Below, in pieces: positions 9,982 through 21,046 of a stretch of 64,000 nucleotides of DNA. Each line of letters starts with the position of its first letter. The first letter of the stretch is position 1. The notes below the pieces were generated by a model that saw only the letters and a program-made list of their open reading frames with translations, was not told the DNA's origin and made no database searches. Source of the DNA: Tragulus kanchil (lineage: Eukaryota; Chordata; Mammalia; Artiodactyla; Tragulidae); NCBI GenBank assembly GCA_022376925.1, contig JAIOJX010000032.1:116413979-116477978 (forward strand), given 5' to 3'. The position numbers and the translations under genes were made by a program.

Positions 9982-10163
9982 TAGCCTCTGAAAGCTCTGT
10001 ACCAGTACTGTGCTTCCACATAGATAACTTTTCCCAAAGTAGTTTTGAGTTTTGGAGTGTGAAGTATAGTGTGGTCCTAAAGTTGTTTCAAACAGCAGTT
10101 CCCTGGGGATGTGATCACTTATATTGGAATAGACTTGTTGCAGAGATGTGTATTTATTCACAG

Positions 10164-10239
10164 CATTGGAGCTTTCCAGCTCTCACTGAACCTTCAGCAT
10201 CCCCAGCGGCCAGTCTTGGCATCTTCGAAGTAAGGAGAG
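10164..10239 (+). CDS. ERI3: ERI3 coding exon 2 (codons 45/46 to 71, phase 0 to 1)
   Basis: The acceptor 'tatttattcacag' precedes CAT at 10164. The exon reads HWSFPALTEPSASPAA then SLGIFEVRR, which matches the second segment of ERI3 as I know it. It ends with one base of the next codon (G at 10239) before the donor gtgaga, so it joins in phase 1 to exon 3. It is only 76 bp and lies outside the catalytic domain. The human protein as I recall it has Gly in two positions where Ser is read here, an ordinary species difference. This exon is not duplicated. Confidence 0.9.
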
Positions 10240-10449
10240 GTGAGAATCCTGTTGCATGGTTGACTTTTGGCTTGAATTCTTCCTTATGAGTATTTGGGTT
10301 TGGAGGGTGGGGACTGGGAACTGGTGCACATTTTACTTTCCTGTAGCTTTTTCTGACAAGATAACCATATGCTGAAAGATGACTGAAACTTACTCAAGGT
10401 TTATAAAGTGGTGAGAGTTGGAGGTGGGGTATCCTGACTTTCAGGTTCT

Positions 10450-11560
10450 GCCGTGATTTCTTTATGGGCATTTCATGAGCACCTACTTGAAGTTCAAGAA
10501 TGTTGAGTAGAGCTGGAATAATTCTTGGTCCTAAGAAACACACATCTTAAGACAATAGGAAGGGTCATATTTATTTGGCTTTTGATAAATGCATTTGACC
10601 ATGGCCTCTGGGATCTTGGTTTAATTTGGGCTGTGGATCACCTCTGGGTGGATGGTTAATCCAGCCTATTTCCCTTTTTAAGGATTATTGGGCCTGACTA
10701 AAAAGGTAGACTCTGTTGATTGATATCCAAGATCTCAGAGGCTGTTTGTTGAATAACTGAGGTCCAGGCATTTTGCTTGGTGTTGGGCTTGTGTTGAACA
10801 AGTCAGCTGCTATCTCTGTCAGCAGAGAGCCTACATGGGAGAGACAGATCGTAAAGAAGCAGTTACAAGATCTTGGAGAGGGCTACAACAAGGTAAGTAT
10901 ATGTGTTCTGAGAGTACTTAGAAGGATCTTCAACCCAGACTGGTGGGTTCAGGGAAGGTTTTTCAGAGGAAGTAACCTATTCAGCTAGAACTAGATGAAA
11001 ATCGAAGACTGAAGTGTAAAGATCAGGGTTTTGTTAAGTCTGAGAAACTGAAGTTCAGTGTGACTGAAACCTGGAGAACTCTGGGCAGGGTGCAGAAGAA
11101 TATGGTCAGAAATGAAAGGAAAAGGGAGGTAGAAGCCAGGGCCTTATAAGCTCTTAGGATTAAATAATGAGTAGAAAAAAATAAGACTAGGTCAGCAAAC
11201 TTTTTCTGTCTAGGGCTAGGTAGTAAATATTTGGTCTTTATGGGTTTTTGTCACAACTGTTTGCTGCTGTGACACAAAAACAGCTGTAGTACAAAAATGA
11301 ATGAGCATGGTTGTGTTCCAGTAAGATTTTATAAAAACAGGTGGCAGCTGGTTTTGGCCTGTGGACCAATGATTGGATCAGACCATCATAAAAGCAGTGA
11401 GAAGCCATTGAAAGGTTTTAAGCAGCAGACTTGAGACTAGATTTGTGATTTAGAAAGTTTTCTTTGGTTTCAGTGTTCAATGTTAAGAATAGATTGAAGG
11501 GGTTAAGCAGAGAGACCAGGAAGGAGGCCGTGGTAGTTATATGAATGACATTTTATGTTT
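10450..11560 (-). repeat. L2 LINE 3' region, interrupted by a hAT element
   Basis: The order of motifs fits the L2 3' region: a 'ccaggcattttgcttgg' type end, 'gttcagggaaggtttttcag', 'agggccttataagctcttag', and after the insertion 'gaagccattgaaaggtttta' and 'agaccaggaaggaggc'. The element is much diverged. Orientation is assigned from the usual placement of these motifs and is less certain than the family. Confidence 0.65.
11188..11376. mobile_element. hAT-Charlie type non-autonomous DNA transposon (MER58-like)
   Basis: The sequence opens 'gtcagcaaactttttctgtc' and continues with 'tagtaaatatttggtcttta', 'gttgtgttccagtaagattt' and 'tggttttggcctgtggacc', a well-known mammalian hAT MITE pattern. 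It interrupts the L2 copy, so it is younger than that L2. The exact subfamily name needs a library search. Confidence 0.7.
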
Positions 11561-12128
11561 TCTCCATTGAGGCAGTTTTGACAGTTAAAAATTGAGTATA
11601 CCTGAATCTTGGGGTCTATGTGTATAGTCTTCTCTTCACTAATTTCCTTATCATCTACTGGAACTCAAAGGATGTCTACCAGAGAAACTGTTGGCAATAC
11701 CAGCCCCTGTCTCACAGTGTAGAAAAGATGTGTGGGAAGGACAAGTTGGTGTGGAATGCATGAGAAGTTTTGGGATACTCTTTTCTAATGAAAAAAAGTA
11801 GGGAGTAAATATAACCTGGGAGAGATTTTAGTCTTTGGTCTCATAACTTAATGTCAATTGCTTTGAACTTCTTGACCTGTATACATGGAGGGGCACACAC
11901 ATTCCTAAGCTTCCCAGGGAATTGCCTCATTCTTTATATGTCCTATGTAATCTCTCTTTTGCTTGTTTGTAGGAAATGGGTGACCTTTCTCTGGTTTTGA
12001 GAATGTCTCCTAGTTGAGTACAGTGGTATGTGTCAGATACAGGGACCAAATAAAGTGTTTGTTGAGTGTCTGATGAATTGTCTTCCTCCTCCTACAAGCT
12101 CCAGTGTGCATTGCTTGGGGGAAGCCTG

Positions 12129-12228
12129 TGGTGGTGGTTTAGTCTCAAGTCGTGTCTGCCTCTTGTGACCCCATGGACTGTAGCCTGCTATTCCCTTCTC
12201 CAGGGGATCTTCCCGACCCAAGAAACTT
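12129..12228 (-). repeat. Bov-tA fragment (repeated at 13173-13272)
   Basis: On the + strand it reads as the reverse complement of Bov-tA: 'gaccccatggactgtagcct' then 'cccttctccaggggatcttc'. The copy at 13173-13272 is part of duplication C. Confidence 0.8.
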
Positions 12229-12239
12229 GTAGGTTTCTG

Positions 12240-12375
12240 ATAACAGTGCTTATGTGACCTTGGGCAAGTGACTTGCCTGTCTGGGTTTAGCTTTCCTGTC
12301 TGTAAAATGGAACTTATAAGGTTGATTAAGGATTCGATGAGATGTAAAACTCCTAACACGGTGTTCTTAACTTGT
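12240..12375 (+). repeat. MIR SINE (repeated at 13284-13419)
   Basis: The MIR core 'gtgaccttgggcaagtgact' is followed by 'ttcctgtctgtaaaatggaa' and a downstream region with 'gattcgatgagatg'. The second copy belongs to duplication C. Confidence 0.85.
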
Positions 12376-14631
12376 TATTAATAGTATTTTACACATTTTT
12401 TTTTTCAAAGAAGCAGCTAGCAATTGTGTGACTTGGCCTTTGGCTTAGTATATTTGAGGTCCTCACAATTGTCATAGTGGCCATGTAATAGAAACCCAGC
12501 CCCTGGCGGAGGCAGCCAGCAGACAAGAGCAAGCAAGATGCAGCTCTTCACAGTGGAAAATTTCCAGACAGCAGGAGTCCCATTCAGAATTCCAGAACTT
12601 TTTTCCGGGTGGACCTTAGCCCCAGCACCATCAGTGAAGCGAATTGGGTGAGCAACTACCTGAAAGAAATTCACCAAAGTGTGACCAGTCATTTCTCCCA
12701 GTCTGTCAGGGTCATTTATTAGTGTTGCCACCCTTGTGGTCCTGTGTGTTTGTAAAGTGCCTCTCGAATTTTTTTCTTTATTGTTACTTTTCACCACCCC
12801 TCTGGGAAGTTATTGTCCTTGCTACACATGCGAGGAAACTGAGGCCCAAGAAGGTTGAGTATGCTGTCCGAGTTAGGGCAGAGTTGCCTCCACATGAAAT
12901 TGTGTGAGTTTATTGCTGTGGTTTCTCGTCCTTTGAGTGAGAGATGTATAGTTGGTGCAGAACTGCAGTCTGATGCATGCCTTGTCCACATCTGCTCGTC
13001 TTGATCTGGGTCCGTTTATTCACTTGTTCCTGTTGGGTTTTAATTGATGTCTCCTAGTTGAGTACAGTGGTATGTGTCAGATACAGGGACCAAATAAAGT
13101 GTTTGTTGAGTGTCTGATGAATTGTCTTCCTCCTCCTACAAGCTCCAGTGTGCATTGCTTGGGGGAAGCCTGTGGTGGTGGTTTAGTCTCAAGTCGTGTC
13201 TGCCTCTTGTGACCCCATGGACTGTAGCCTGCTATTCCCTTCTCCAGGGGATCTTCCCGACCCAAGAAACTTGTAGGTTTCTGATAACAGTGCTTATGTG
13301 ACCTTGGGCAAGTGACTTGCCTGTCTGGGTTTAGCTTTCCTGTCTGTAAAATGGAACTTATAAGGTTGATTAAGGATTCGATGAGATGTAAAACTCCTAA
13401 CACGGTGTTCTTAACTTGTTATTAATAGTATTTTACACATTTTTTTTTTCAAAGAAGCAGCTAGCAATTGTGTGACTTGGCCTTTGGCTTAGTATATTTG
13501 AGGTCCTCACAATTGTCATAGTGGCCATGTAATAGAAACCCAGCCCCTGGCGGAGGCAGCCAGCAGACAAGAGCAAGCAAGATGCAGCTCTTCACAGTGG
13601 AAAATTTCCAGACAGCAGGAGTCCCATTCAGAATTCCAGAACTTTTTTCCGGGTGGACCTTAGCCCCAGCACCATCAGTGAAGCGAATTGGGTGAGCAAC
13701 TACCTGAAAGAAATTCACCAAAGTGTGACCAGTCATTTCTCCCAGTCTGTCAGGGTCATTTATTAGTGTTGCCACCCTTGTGGTCCTGTGTGTTTGTAAA
13801 GTGCCTCTCGAATTTTTTTCTTTATTGTTACTTTTCACCACCCCTCTGGGAAGTTATTGTCCTTGCTACACATGCGAGGAAACTGAGGCCCAAGAAGGTT
13901 GAGTATGCTGTCCGAGTTAGGGCAGAGTTGCCTCCACATGAAATTGTGTGAGTTTATTGCTGTGGTTTCTCGTCCTTTGAGTGAGAGATGTATAGTTGGT
14001 GCAGAACTGCAGTCTGATGCATGCCTTGTCCACATCTGCTCGTCTTGATCTGGGTCCGTTTATTCACTTGTTCCTGTTGGGTTTTAATTGATGGCTGCTA
14101 GGAACAGGCCTGTTGAGAAGCAGATTCCCTTTGGGTCATTGTTTTTAGACCATCCCCCTTGGGGGACATTCTTAGGGGAGCCTTGGGTGACGAGAGATTG
14201 CTTTGATATGTTCGAAATTGTGCCTTGTGCCCCACAGCTACAGGTAAAATCAAAAAGCGGATAATTTATGGGAGTGTCAGAGCTGGCCGCTGGCACCTCA
14301 AGAGGCCATTAGTATGCCTGTTCAGACCCTCTGTGTCCTTGCAATTGATTCCTCTTTGCATGAGCTTGATTTGGGAAGCTGTAGATCTGTGGGTAGTGAT
14401 TGGATGTGACAGTCCAAACACCGGTCCCTAAATTAATCCTTTTAATAGTATTCCCTCACCAAGGCACTGCTCACTCGCTCTAACTGGGGAGGACAGAATT
14501 GGGGGCAGCGGTGAGGGTGGGGGAGTAGGAGGAAGAGGAGAGAAAGAAAGAAAAAAAGAAGTTTTTCCTGTCTCTTAGACCCTGCTCTGTTCTGACATGT
14601 TCCTGTTCCAGAGCAGTTGACATCATAATTC

Positions 14632-15345
14632 ATTCAGCAAATGTTGCCTCCCACTTACTTTGTGCCTGACCCTGTGCTAGTAATGCAGAAACAAATAAAA
14701 TGTGGCCCTTGCCATTAAGGATCCGTGTCTAGTTTAGCATTCCTCACACTTTCTAAACTCATGTACTCCTTAGATGGAAGAAACTGATCTTATGTGCATG
14801 TTTCACGTGCTCAGTTGTTACAGTCAACCCCATGGACTGTAGCCCGCCAGGCTCATCTGTCCATGGGATTCTCCAGGCAAGAATAATGGAATGGGTGACC
14901 ATTTCCTTCTCCAGGAGCTCTTCCCAACCCAGGGATCAAATCCCAGTCTTTTGTGTCTCCTTCATTGGCAGGCGAGTTGTTTATCACTAGCACCACCTGG
15001 GAAGCCACTTGAAATTTTAAAATGGATTCAATAGTCTGACCAAAAGCAAATACTTTTCACACACACATACACAACCTATACCCCTTTACCTGTCTTCCAT
15101 CCTTCTCACCTAACTCCATGAAAATGACTGGTAAGAGGAGAATCAGATAAATCTCACAATACAGTGAGGTAAAAGTTATGAAGTAGGAGTAAATCATGCC
15201 ATTGGATCACGTAAGCAATTAACCTTCTAACAAAGTGTCAGAGAAAGTTACTAAAAGGGGGAGATTTGAGCTGGATTTTAAAGGAACAATAATTTGTCTG
15301 GTGAAAATGGAAGTGCATTTCATAACAGGAGCAGCACTTGCCAAG
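14632..15345 (-). repeat. L2 LINE fragment interrupted by Bov-tA
   Basis: The left part (14632-14760) shows 'attcattcagcaaatgttgc' and 'tgtgcctgaccctgtgctag'. The right part (about 15120-15345) shows 'gagatttgagctggatttta' and 'gagcagcacttgccaaggc'. Both are typical of the L2 3' region. A Bov-tA lies between them. Confidence 0.65.
14800..15010 (-). repeat. Bov-tA type SINE (antisense)
   Basis: The reverse complement of a near full-length element: 'ccccatggactgtagcccgc', 'ttctccaggcaagaataatg', 'cttcccaacccagggatcaa', and it ends at the head 'agcaccacctgggaagcc'. Confidence 0.9.
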
Positions 15346-15744
15346 GCACAGATTTGTAAAAGGAAACGTCATGTTTAGGGACCTGAGCACGAGTTTGTTG
15401 TCACCCTGCTTCTTGCCGGTTTCTCTGCTCTGTGAGACAGGAAGATTTGCTCCCTGGGAACTGGGTTTGAGAAGAAACTTTGAGTTCCTTGTGTTGCAGT
15501 TTTCTAATCCAAGACATTGCTTCCTGTTTCCACTTCTGTACCCAGAGCTGCAATTTGTTTTCCTTGTTAAATTTGGGTGAATTGGACAGATTTAATTATT
15601 GCTTATGATTAAGTTTCTTTTAAAACCATATCTTAGCTTGAAAGAAAAACTGAACTCGATATACATTGTTAGCCCCATGGCTGATGAGAGAATCAGCCAA
15701 GTAGAGAACGTGAGCTCTCAAATGTGGGAGAGAATAGGGCCCTG

Positions 15745-15900
15745 AAGAGCTGAGTGCATCTCAGCCTTAGTGTTCTCATGTGTGAAGTAGGAATACTGTT
15801 ACCTATTTTGTTTGATGGTTGGGAGGCTTAAATGAGATGAAATATGGAAGTCATGACTTTAGTGCCTGGCTTATAGTAGATTTTCAGAACATAGTGTTTT
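15745..15900 (+). repeat. MIR SINE
   Basis: The sense-strand MIR signature is present: 'tcagccttagtgttctcatg', a 'gaatactgttacctat' block, 'gaggcttaaatgagatgaaa' and 'agtgcctggcttatagtag'. Confidence 0.8.
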
Positions 15901-15911
15901 CCTTTCCTCTT

Positions 15912-16095
15912 TCTCATGTATTACAATAGCTCCGTTTTACTGAGAATGCACTGTTGTGCTAAGCACTTTGTACATACTATATGATCTAACTGAACTTCTA
16001 AGAGATAGGCATTATTGTTACAGCTTTTATTACAAAGAACATGTGGTGGAGTTGGGATTTGAACCTGTGCTTGTCTAATACCAGCATTTTTAGCA
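15912..16095 (-). repeat. MIR SINE (antisense)
   Basis: The reverse-complement MIR pattern shows as 'tgttgtgctaagcactttgt', 'aagagataggcattattgtt' and 'gagttgggatttgaacctgt'. It lies right after a sense MIR, so the two form a loose inverted pair. Confidence 0.85.
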
Positions 16096-17284
16096 AGTAC
16101 TTGTTTCTGCTTCAGTTCTCCATCTTGACAGCAGGGATGTAGCCAGTTCTGGGTACCTCCTATCTAGGGTCAGAGGCTGCCTATGAGTATGGAAGGAGCT
16201 TAAAGGGATGAAAGTACCATACCATACCCTGCCCTTCCTCCACTTCTGTTCTGTTCATGGTGTGTTAAGGAAACTAACCTTTGCCCCGCCCTGTGCCATA
16301 GAGTCACAGCTGACGTGCAGGTCTTTGCAAAGAGTGGTTTCCCAGCTTTGACCCCTTGGAGGAGTTTGCCCAAGTCACTGGATATGGCTGATGGGTTAGC
16401 AAAGAGCAGACAAATCATGCTGTCTTGAGCTGCTGAGATGGGCTGATTGAAGAGGGGAGGGAGCCTCCTCTGGCCTGTGATGTTGTCATCAGAATTTCAT
16501 ATTCCTGAAGGTCTTTAGTGACTTTAGCTTTGCTGATAGTTTGGGTTTAGCAGTTCTTCTAATGTTGGACAGATTCTCCCTAGCCCTGCTGTGGAGCCCT
16601 AGCAGCAGAAGCTCCAGGCCAAGGAGATGATGAGTTGTACATAGGAGGAGAGTGTTTTGTTGAGGTGATGACCCCGCTTTAGAGTTCCTGCTTCCATTCT
16701 GCTTTGGGGCCATTAGGAAGTCATGTAGAGGTTCCAAGCTTTCGTAGGTGTGTCAGGCTTTGTTCCATCTTTAGCAGGCTAGGCTGAGCCCTCAGGTCGC
16801 TGGCCTCTACTGTGAGACTGCAGAAAAGCTTGGGGGACAAGTGCTGGTGCCTGCTCCTTGTGTTAGGGCAGAATTGTGTCTCCTCTTAGGTTTTCTTTCA
16901 CCATTGACAGTCTGTGATTTTCACAGAAAGTGCTCTGTCAGTAAGAATGCATTCATTAGACTGAACATTATGACTTTTGAAGGCATGCAGTTTATTTATA
17001 TTTTTCCCAGGCTATTTTTAGCCACCTGGGACGGCCTGTGACTGAATGAGTTGCAGACAGGTATTACCATGTTGCTGAGCCTCTGTGGCTCAGGGGCCTG
17101 AGCACTTGCGCTGCTGCAGGCCAGATTGGGGCAGGGACTTGCCCTGAGACTGGGAGCAGAAGATGCTGCGGCTGGCCCCCGCGCTTCCAGTCAGCTGGAC
17201 CCAGAACCTGCCTCAGTGCCATGGAGTTTCTCTGAAACGCATCTCTGCCTACCAGCCTGACTTCCCCCACCTGATCCACCAACC

Positions 17285-17395
17285 TGCAGGCTTGTAGAAT
17301 CTTAGTTCCCCAACCAGAGATTGAACCCAGGCCCATGGCAGTGAAACCCCCAAGTGCTAACCACTGCACTGCCAGGGCACTCCCCATGGACTGAG
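17285..17395 (-). repeat. CHR-type tRNA-Glu SINE head (antisense)
   Basis: The + strand reads 'atcttagttccccaaccaga', 'gattgaacccaggcccatgg', 'gcagtgaaaccccc' and 'ctaaccactgcactgccagg'. This is the reverse complement of the standard CHR head and B box. It differs from the CHR-like family described at 2737-3406. Confidence 0.8.
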
Positions 17396-17659
17396 TCCAG
17401 GGATGGTACAAACCCATACCTTCCCCAGAGATACCCCAAGTACATGTGGATGGGGAGATAGGGGAGGAGTGGACCCCGTATTTCATGATGGGCTTCTCTT
17501 CTTTTCTCTCCCCCAGGCTCCCCTGGTCCGCATGTGGATATTAAAGGATGGCCCCCTCCTTTTGCCCTTCCTTCCCCCTCCAGTAATGGAAGGCTATAAA
17601 ATGTCTATTTACCCAAGACACCCGAATGACTCCTCTGTGGTTCCACTAATCTGGTGATT

Positions 17660-17830
17660 TGGTGCTCCTCTGGTCTCTCAGGTAAATACAGATTGAGGCT
17701 TTTTATAAAGGCATATTATTTCCCTCATTAAATGTGTGTTTTGGCACATGCGTTATTTACCTGACCGACAGTAATGGCTGCAGAGGAGCCATTGTGTCTG
17801 TTGTGTAAATACACTGCACAGAGACCATCC
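17660..17830. promoter_or_regulatory. Candidate intronic enhancer with three forkhead-type motifs
   Basis: This repeat-free, AT-rich stretch holds three GTAAATA-type cores, at 17682-17688 (+), 17754-17760 (reverse) and 17805-17811 (+). The forkhead core consensus (RYAAAYA) is short, so chance matches are common. Only the clustering within 130 bp is suggestive. Regulatory activity is inference. Confidence 0.25.
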
Positions 17831-18117
17831 TCCAGGGGCCGTGGCACAGGCCTGCTCCTCTGAATCGGGCTGGTTTTCTCTCCTCTGCCCCTCTGGGAGG
17901 CTGGTCCTTTATTTTGAGGAGAGACTCCTTCATTTCCTCTTTGCCGTAGGCTACTTACTACCTTTAATTTGCTAGGGGAAGGAAATGGGAGTCAGAACAA
18001 ATGTGTGTAAATCTTGGTCTCTGGTGAAAGCTGGTGTGCAGATAGATACATACAGAACCGTAAACTGTTCCTTTTGGGTCCTGCCCCTCAACTAGGTTCT
18101 CATAGTCCTGGTTGGTG

Positions 18118-20500
18118 ATATCGGTTATAGACTTATGTTCTGTAGCCTTGTGACTAAAGTATAAAGACATAGATAGAAAGGGGAAATCCCTAAGATGTCA
18201 GAGGGTGGACGAGCAGGTGGGGCACCTCTGCAGGGAGGACGGGTGTTTCTGGCGCAGGTTCTAGCTGTGGCAAGAGGACCCAGTGAGGGGGCCCTGGGCG
18301 GGGGGCGCTTAGGATGGAGACTCTGTGCTTTGAGGGCTGGCTTCTGCCAGCCTCCCTGCCAGCCTCTGTGCAGCCTACCTTCTGTAGGCAGTACCGGGAG
18401 ACAGCTCCCTCAGGTACTGTACTCCGTTGCATTTATTTTTTAAAAAAACAACATGCATGTGGTTAAAAAAAATTTTTTTTTTAATTTGGAATAGGGCAAA
18501 TTTACATAAAGTTGGAAGTAGAGTGAAAAGAATTTTTGTGAGTCAAGTTGCCGACCTAACGCTCCTGTAACCCTAAGTACTTTGCATTGTATTGCTTACA
18601 TGCAAGGACGTTTTCCTGCCTAACCCATAACACTGCCGTCAGAATTAGCATTGAGGAGGAGGAAATGGCAACCCACTCCAGTATTCTTGCCTGGGAAATC
18701 CCATGGACAGAGGAGCCTGGCGGGCTATAGTCCATGGGGTCGCAAAGGGTCGGACAAGACTGATTGACTAAACAACAAAACTGAGGAATCCTCCGGCCCA
18801 CCATCACCCTTGGTCACTCTTCACTGGGGGAACCAGGCTTGGTAGTTTTCTGGGTGTCTTTCCCGAAATAACTTATAAATATTCATGCAGTTATATAAAG
18901 AAAGATATATTTCTGTTCTCTTGACATAAATGGCATCTTACAATAACAACAACAAAAAATTAGCATCGATACATCACCTCTATCTAATCCTCAAACCCCA
19001 TTCAAGTTTTGCCAGTTGTGCTAATAATGATCTTTGTGGCAAAATGACCCAGTTCAGACTTGTGCATTGCGTTTAGTTGCTAGGTCTCCTTAATCTCTTG
19101 TTGACTTTTCTCAGGAAAATTTCCTTGACATTCATGACCTTGATACTTTTTAAGATTTCAGGCTGGTTATTTTGTAGACTGTCTCCCATTTTGGGTTTGT
19201 CTGGTATTTTTCTCATGATTAGATTCAGGTTACGCATCTTTGATAGGAATATCACAGAAATGATGCTTTGTTTCATGCTCTATTTTATGCATGCTTTTGA
19301 TTTCCCATATCGGTTATAGACTTATGTTCTGTAGCCTTGTGACTAAAGTATAAAGACATAGATAGAAAGGGGAAATCCCTAAGATGTCAGAGGGTGGACG
19401 AGCAGGTGGGGCACCTCTGCAGGGAGGACGGGTGTTTCTGGCGCAGGTTCTAGCTGTGGCAAGAGGACCCAGTGAGGGGGCCCTGGGCGGGGGGCGCTTA
19501 GGATGGAGACTCTGTGCTTTGAGGGCTGGCTTCTGCCAGCCTCCCTGCCAGCCTCTGTGCAGCCTACCTTCTGTAGGCAGTACCGGGAGACAGCTCCCTC
19601 AGGTACTGTACTCCGTTGCATTTATTTTTTAAAAAAACAACATGCATGTGGTTAAAAAAAATTTTTTTTTTAATTTGGAATAGGGCAAATTTACATAAAG
19701 TTGGAAGTAGAGTGAAAAGAATTTTTGTGAGTCAAGTTGCCGACCTAACGCTCCTGTAACCCTAAGTACTTTGCATTGTATTGCTTACATGCAAGGACGT
19801 TTTCCTGCCTAACCCATAACACTGCCGTCAGAATTAGCATTGAGGAGGAGGAAATGGCAACCCACTCCAGTATTCTTGCCTGGGAAATCCCATGGACAGA
19901 GGAGCCTGGCGGGCTATAGTCCATGGGGTCGCAAAGGGTCGGACAAGACTGATTGACTAAACAACAAAACTGAGGAATCCTCCGGCCCACCATCACCCTT
20001 GGTCACTCTTCACTGGGGGAACCAGGCTTGGTAGTTTTCTGGGTGTCTTTCCCGAAATAACTTATAAATATTCATGCAGTTATATAAAGAAAGATATATT
20101 TCTGTTCTCTTGACATAAATGGCATCTTACAATAACAACAACAAAAAATTAGCATCGATACATCACCTCTATCTAATCCTCAAACCCCATTCAAGTTTTG
20201 CCAGTTGTGCTAATAATGATCTTTGTGGCAAAATGACCCAGTTCAGACTTGTGCATTGCGTTTAGTTGCTAGGTCTCCTTAATCTCTTGTTGACTTTTCT
20301 CAGGAAAATTTCCTTGACATTCATGACCTTGATACTTTTTAAGATTTCAGGCTGGTTATTTTGTAGACTGTCTCCCATTTTGGGTTTGTCTGGTATTTTT
20401 CTCATGATTAGATTCAGGTTACGCATCTTTGATAGGAATATCACAGAAATGATGCTTTGTTTTTCTCATTGCATCCTATCATGTGATGCATGCTTTTGAT
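18118..20500. repeat. False tandem duplication D (copies 18118-19302 and 19307-20500)
   Basis: The copies align at offset 1189. They match closely until the last 40 bases of copy 1, where copy 1 reads 'tgtttcatgctctatttta' and copy 2 reads 'tgtttttctcattgcatcc'. Copy 2 matches the L1M pattern, so copy 1 is the damaged one, right at the junction. Each copy includes a Bov-tA (18652-18775 and 19841-19964). Confidence 0.85.
18652..18775 (+). repeat. Bov-tA 3' part (repeated at 19841-19964)
   Basis: The sequence reads 'gaaatggcaacccactccag', 'tattcttgcctgggaaatcc', 'gcgggctatagtccatgggg' and 'tcgcaaagggtcggacaaga'. The tRNA-like head is missing, so it is 5' truncated. The second copy is part of duplication D. 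Confidence 0.9.
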
Positions 20501-20580
20501 TAATCCCATTATTGATGATATTCATTTTGTTCACTGGATTGAAGTGATGTCTGCCAGATTTCGGCACTGTAGACATACTT

Positions 20581-20646
20581 CTTGTTAAAATTAATAAGTG
20601 TTCTGTGAGGATTCTTGTTAAAATTAATAAGTGTTCTGTGAAGAGA
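20581..20646. repeat. 33-bp direct repeat, two units (again at 21702-21767)
   Basis: Two units, 20581-20613 and 20614-20646, share 'cttgttaaaattaataagtg' and 'ttctgtga' with minor differences at the end. This is a small local tandem duplication inside the L1M sequence. It is present in both copies of duplication E and is therefore likely real. Confidence 0.8.
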
Positions 20647-21007
20647 TACTTTGAAACTGTGTAAAATCCCTTACCAAATATTAATTTTTAAAATTTACTT
20701 ATTCATTCATTTATTTTTATTTTAAGGCTGCATGCTTTCCTTTTTTTTTATTCAGTGCATAATAATTCATTAATATTATTTACTTGCCAGTGGGAGCCCC
20801 TTCAGGCTGGCTGCATCCTTTTGAGCATTTCCCTGCATTCTGGCACAACAAAATGTTCCAGACTCATCTTTACTTCCTCTGCCATAGCCCTGGAATTTCT
20901 TCAAAGTTCTTTCAGTGGAGACTGTTGTCTAGAAGGCATGTAGGTTCTAGATGTTCTCATTGCTGTTAGAGTGTTGCTGCTTCCTGGTCCTTTAGTAAAC
21001 AGAGCTA

Positions 21008-21046
21008 GAAATATATATACACACACACACACATACACACGTATGC
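21008..21046. repeat. (TA)n/(CA)n microsatellite (again at 22129-22166)
   Basis: A run 'atatatatacacacacacac' continues with further CA units. It sits where this L1M family usually carries a dinucleotide tract. The second occurrence is part of duplication E, so marker length here would be misread as two loci. Confidence 0.85.

Larger units (their letters stand above)
6629..10163 (+). other. ERI3 intron 1, as assembled
   Basis: The region between exon 1 and exon 2 contains the second exon 1 copy (7627-7761). If duplication B is collapsed, the true intron is about 2.4 kb (7762-10163). It holds a Tigger-like DNA transposon at 9614-9981. I see no named element between about 8372 and 9610, which includes a moderately AT-rich stretch at 8480-8720. 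Confidence 0.75.
12004..14091. repeat. False tandem duplication C (copies 12004-13047 and 13048-14091)
   Basis: Two abutting copies align at a constant offset of 1044, and I noticed no differences. The junction is seamless. Each copy contains a Bov-tA fragment (about 12129-12228 and 13173-13272, - strand) and a MIR (about 12240-12375 and 13284-13419, + strand). Old, randomly diverged repeats carrying identical mutations in both copies show that the pair is either very recent or an assembly product. Confidence 0.85.
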
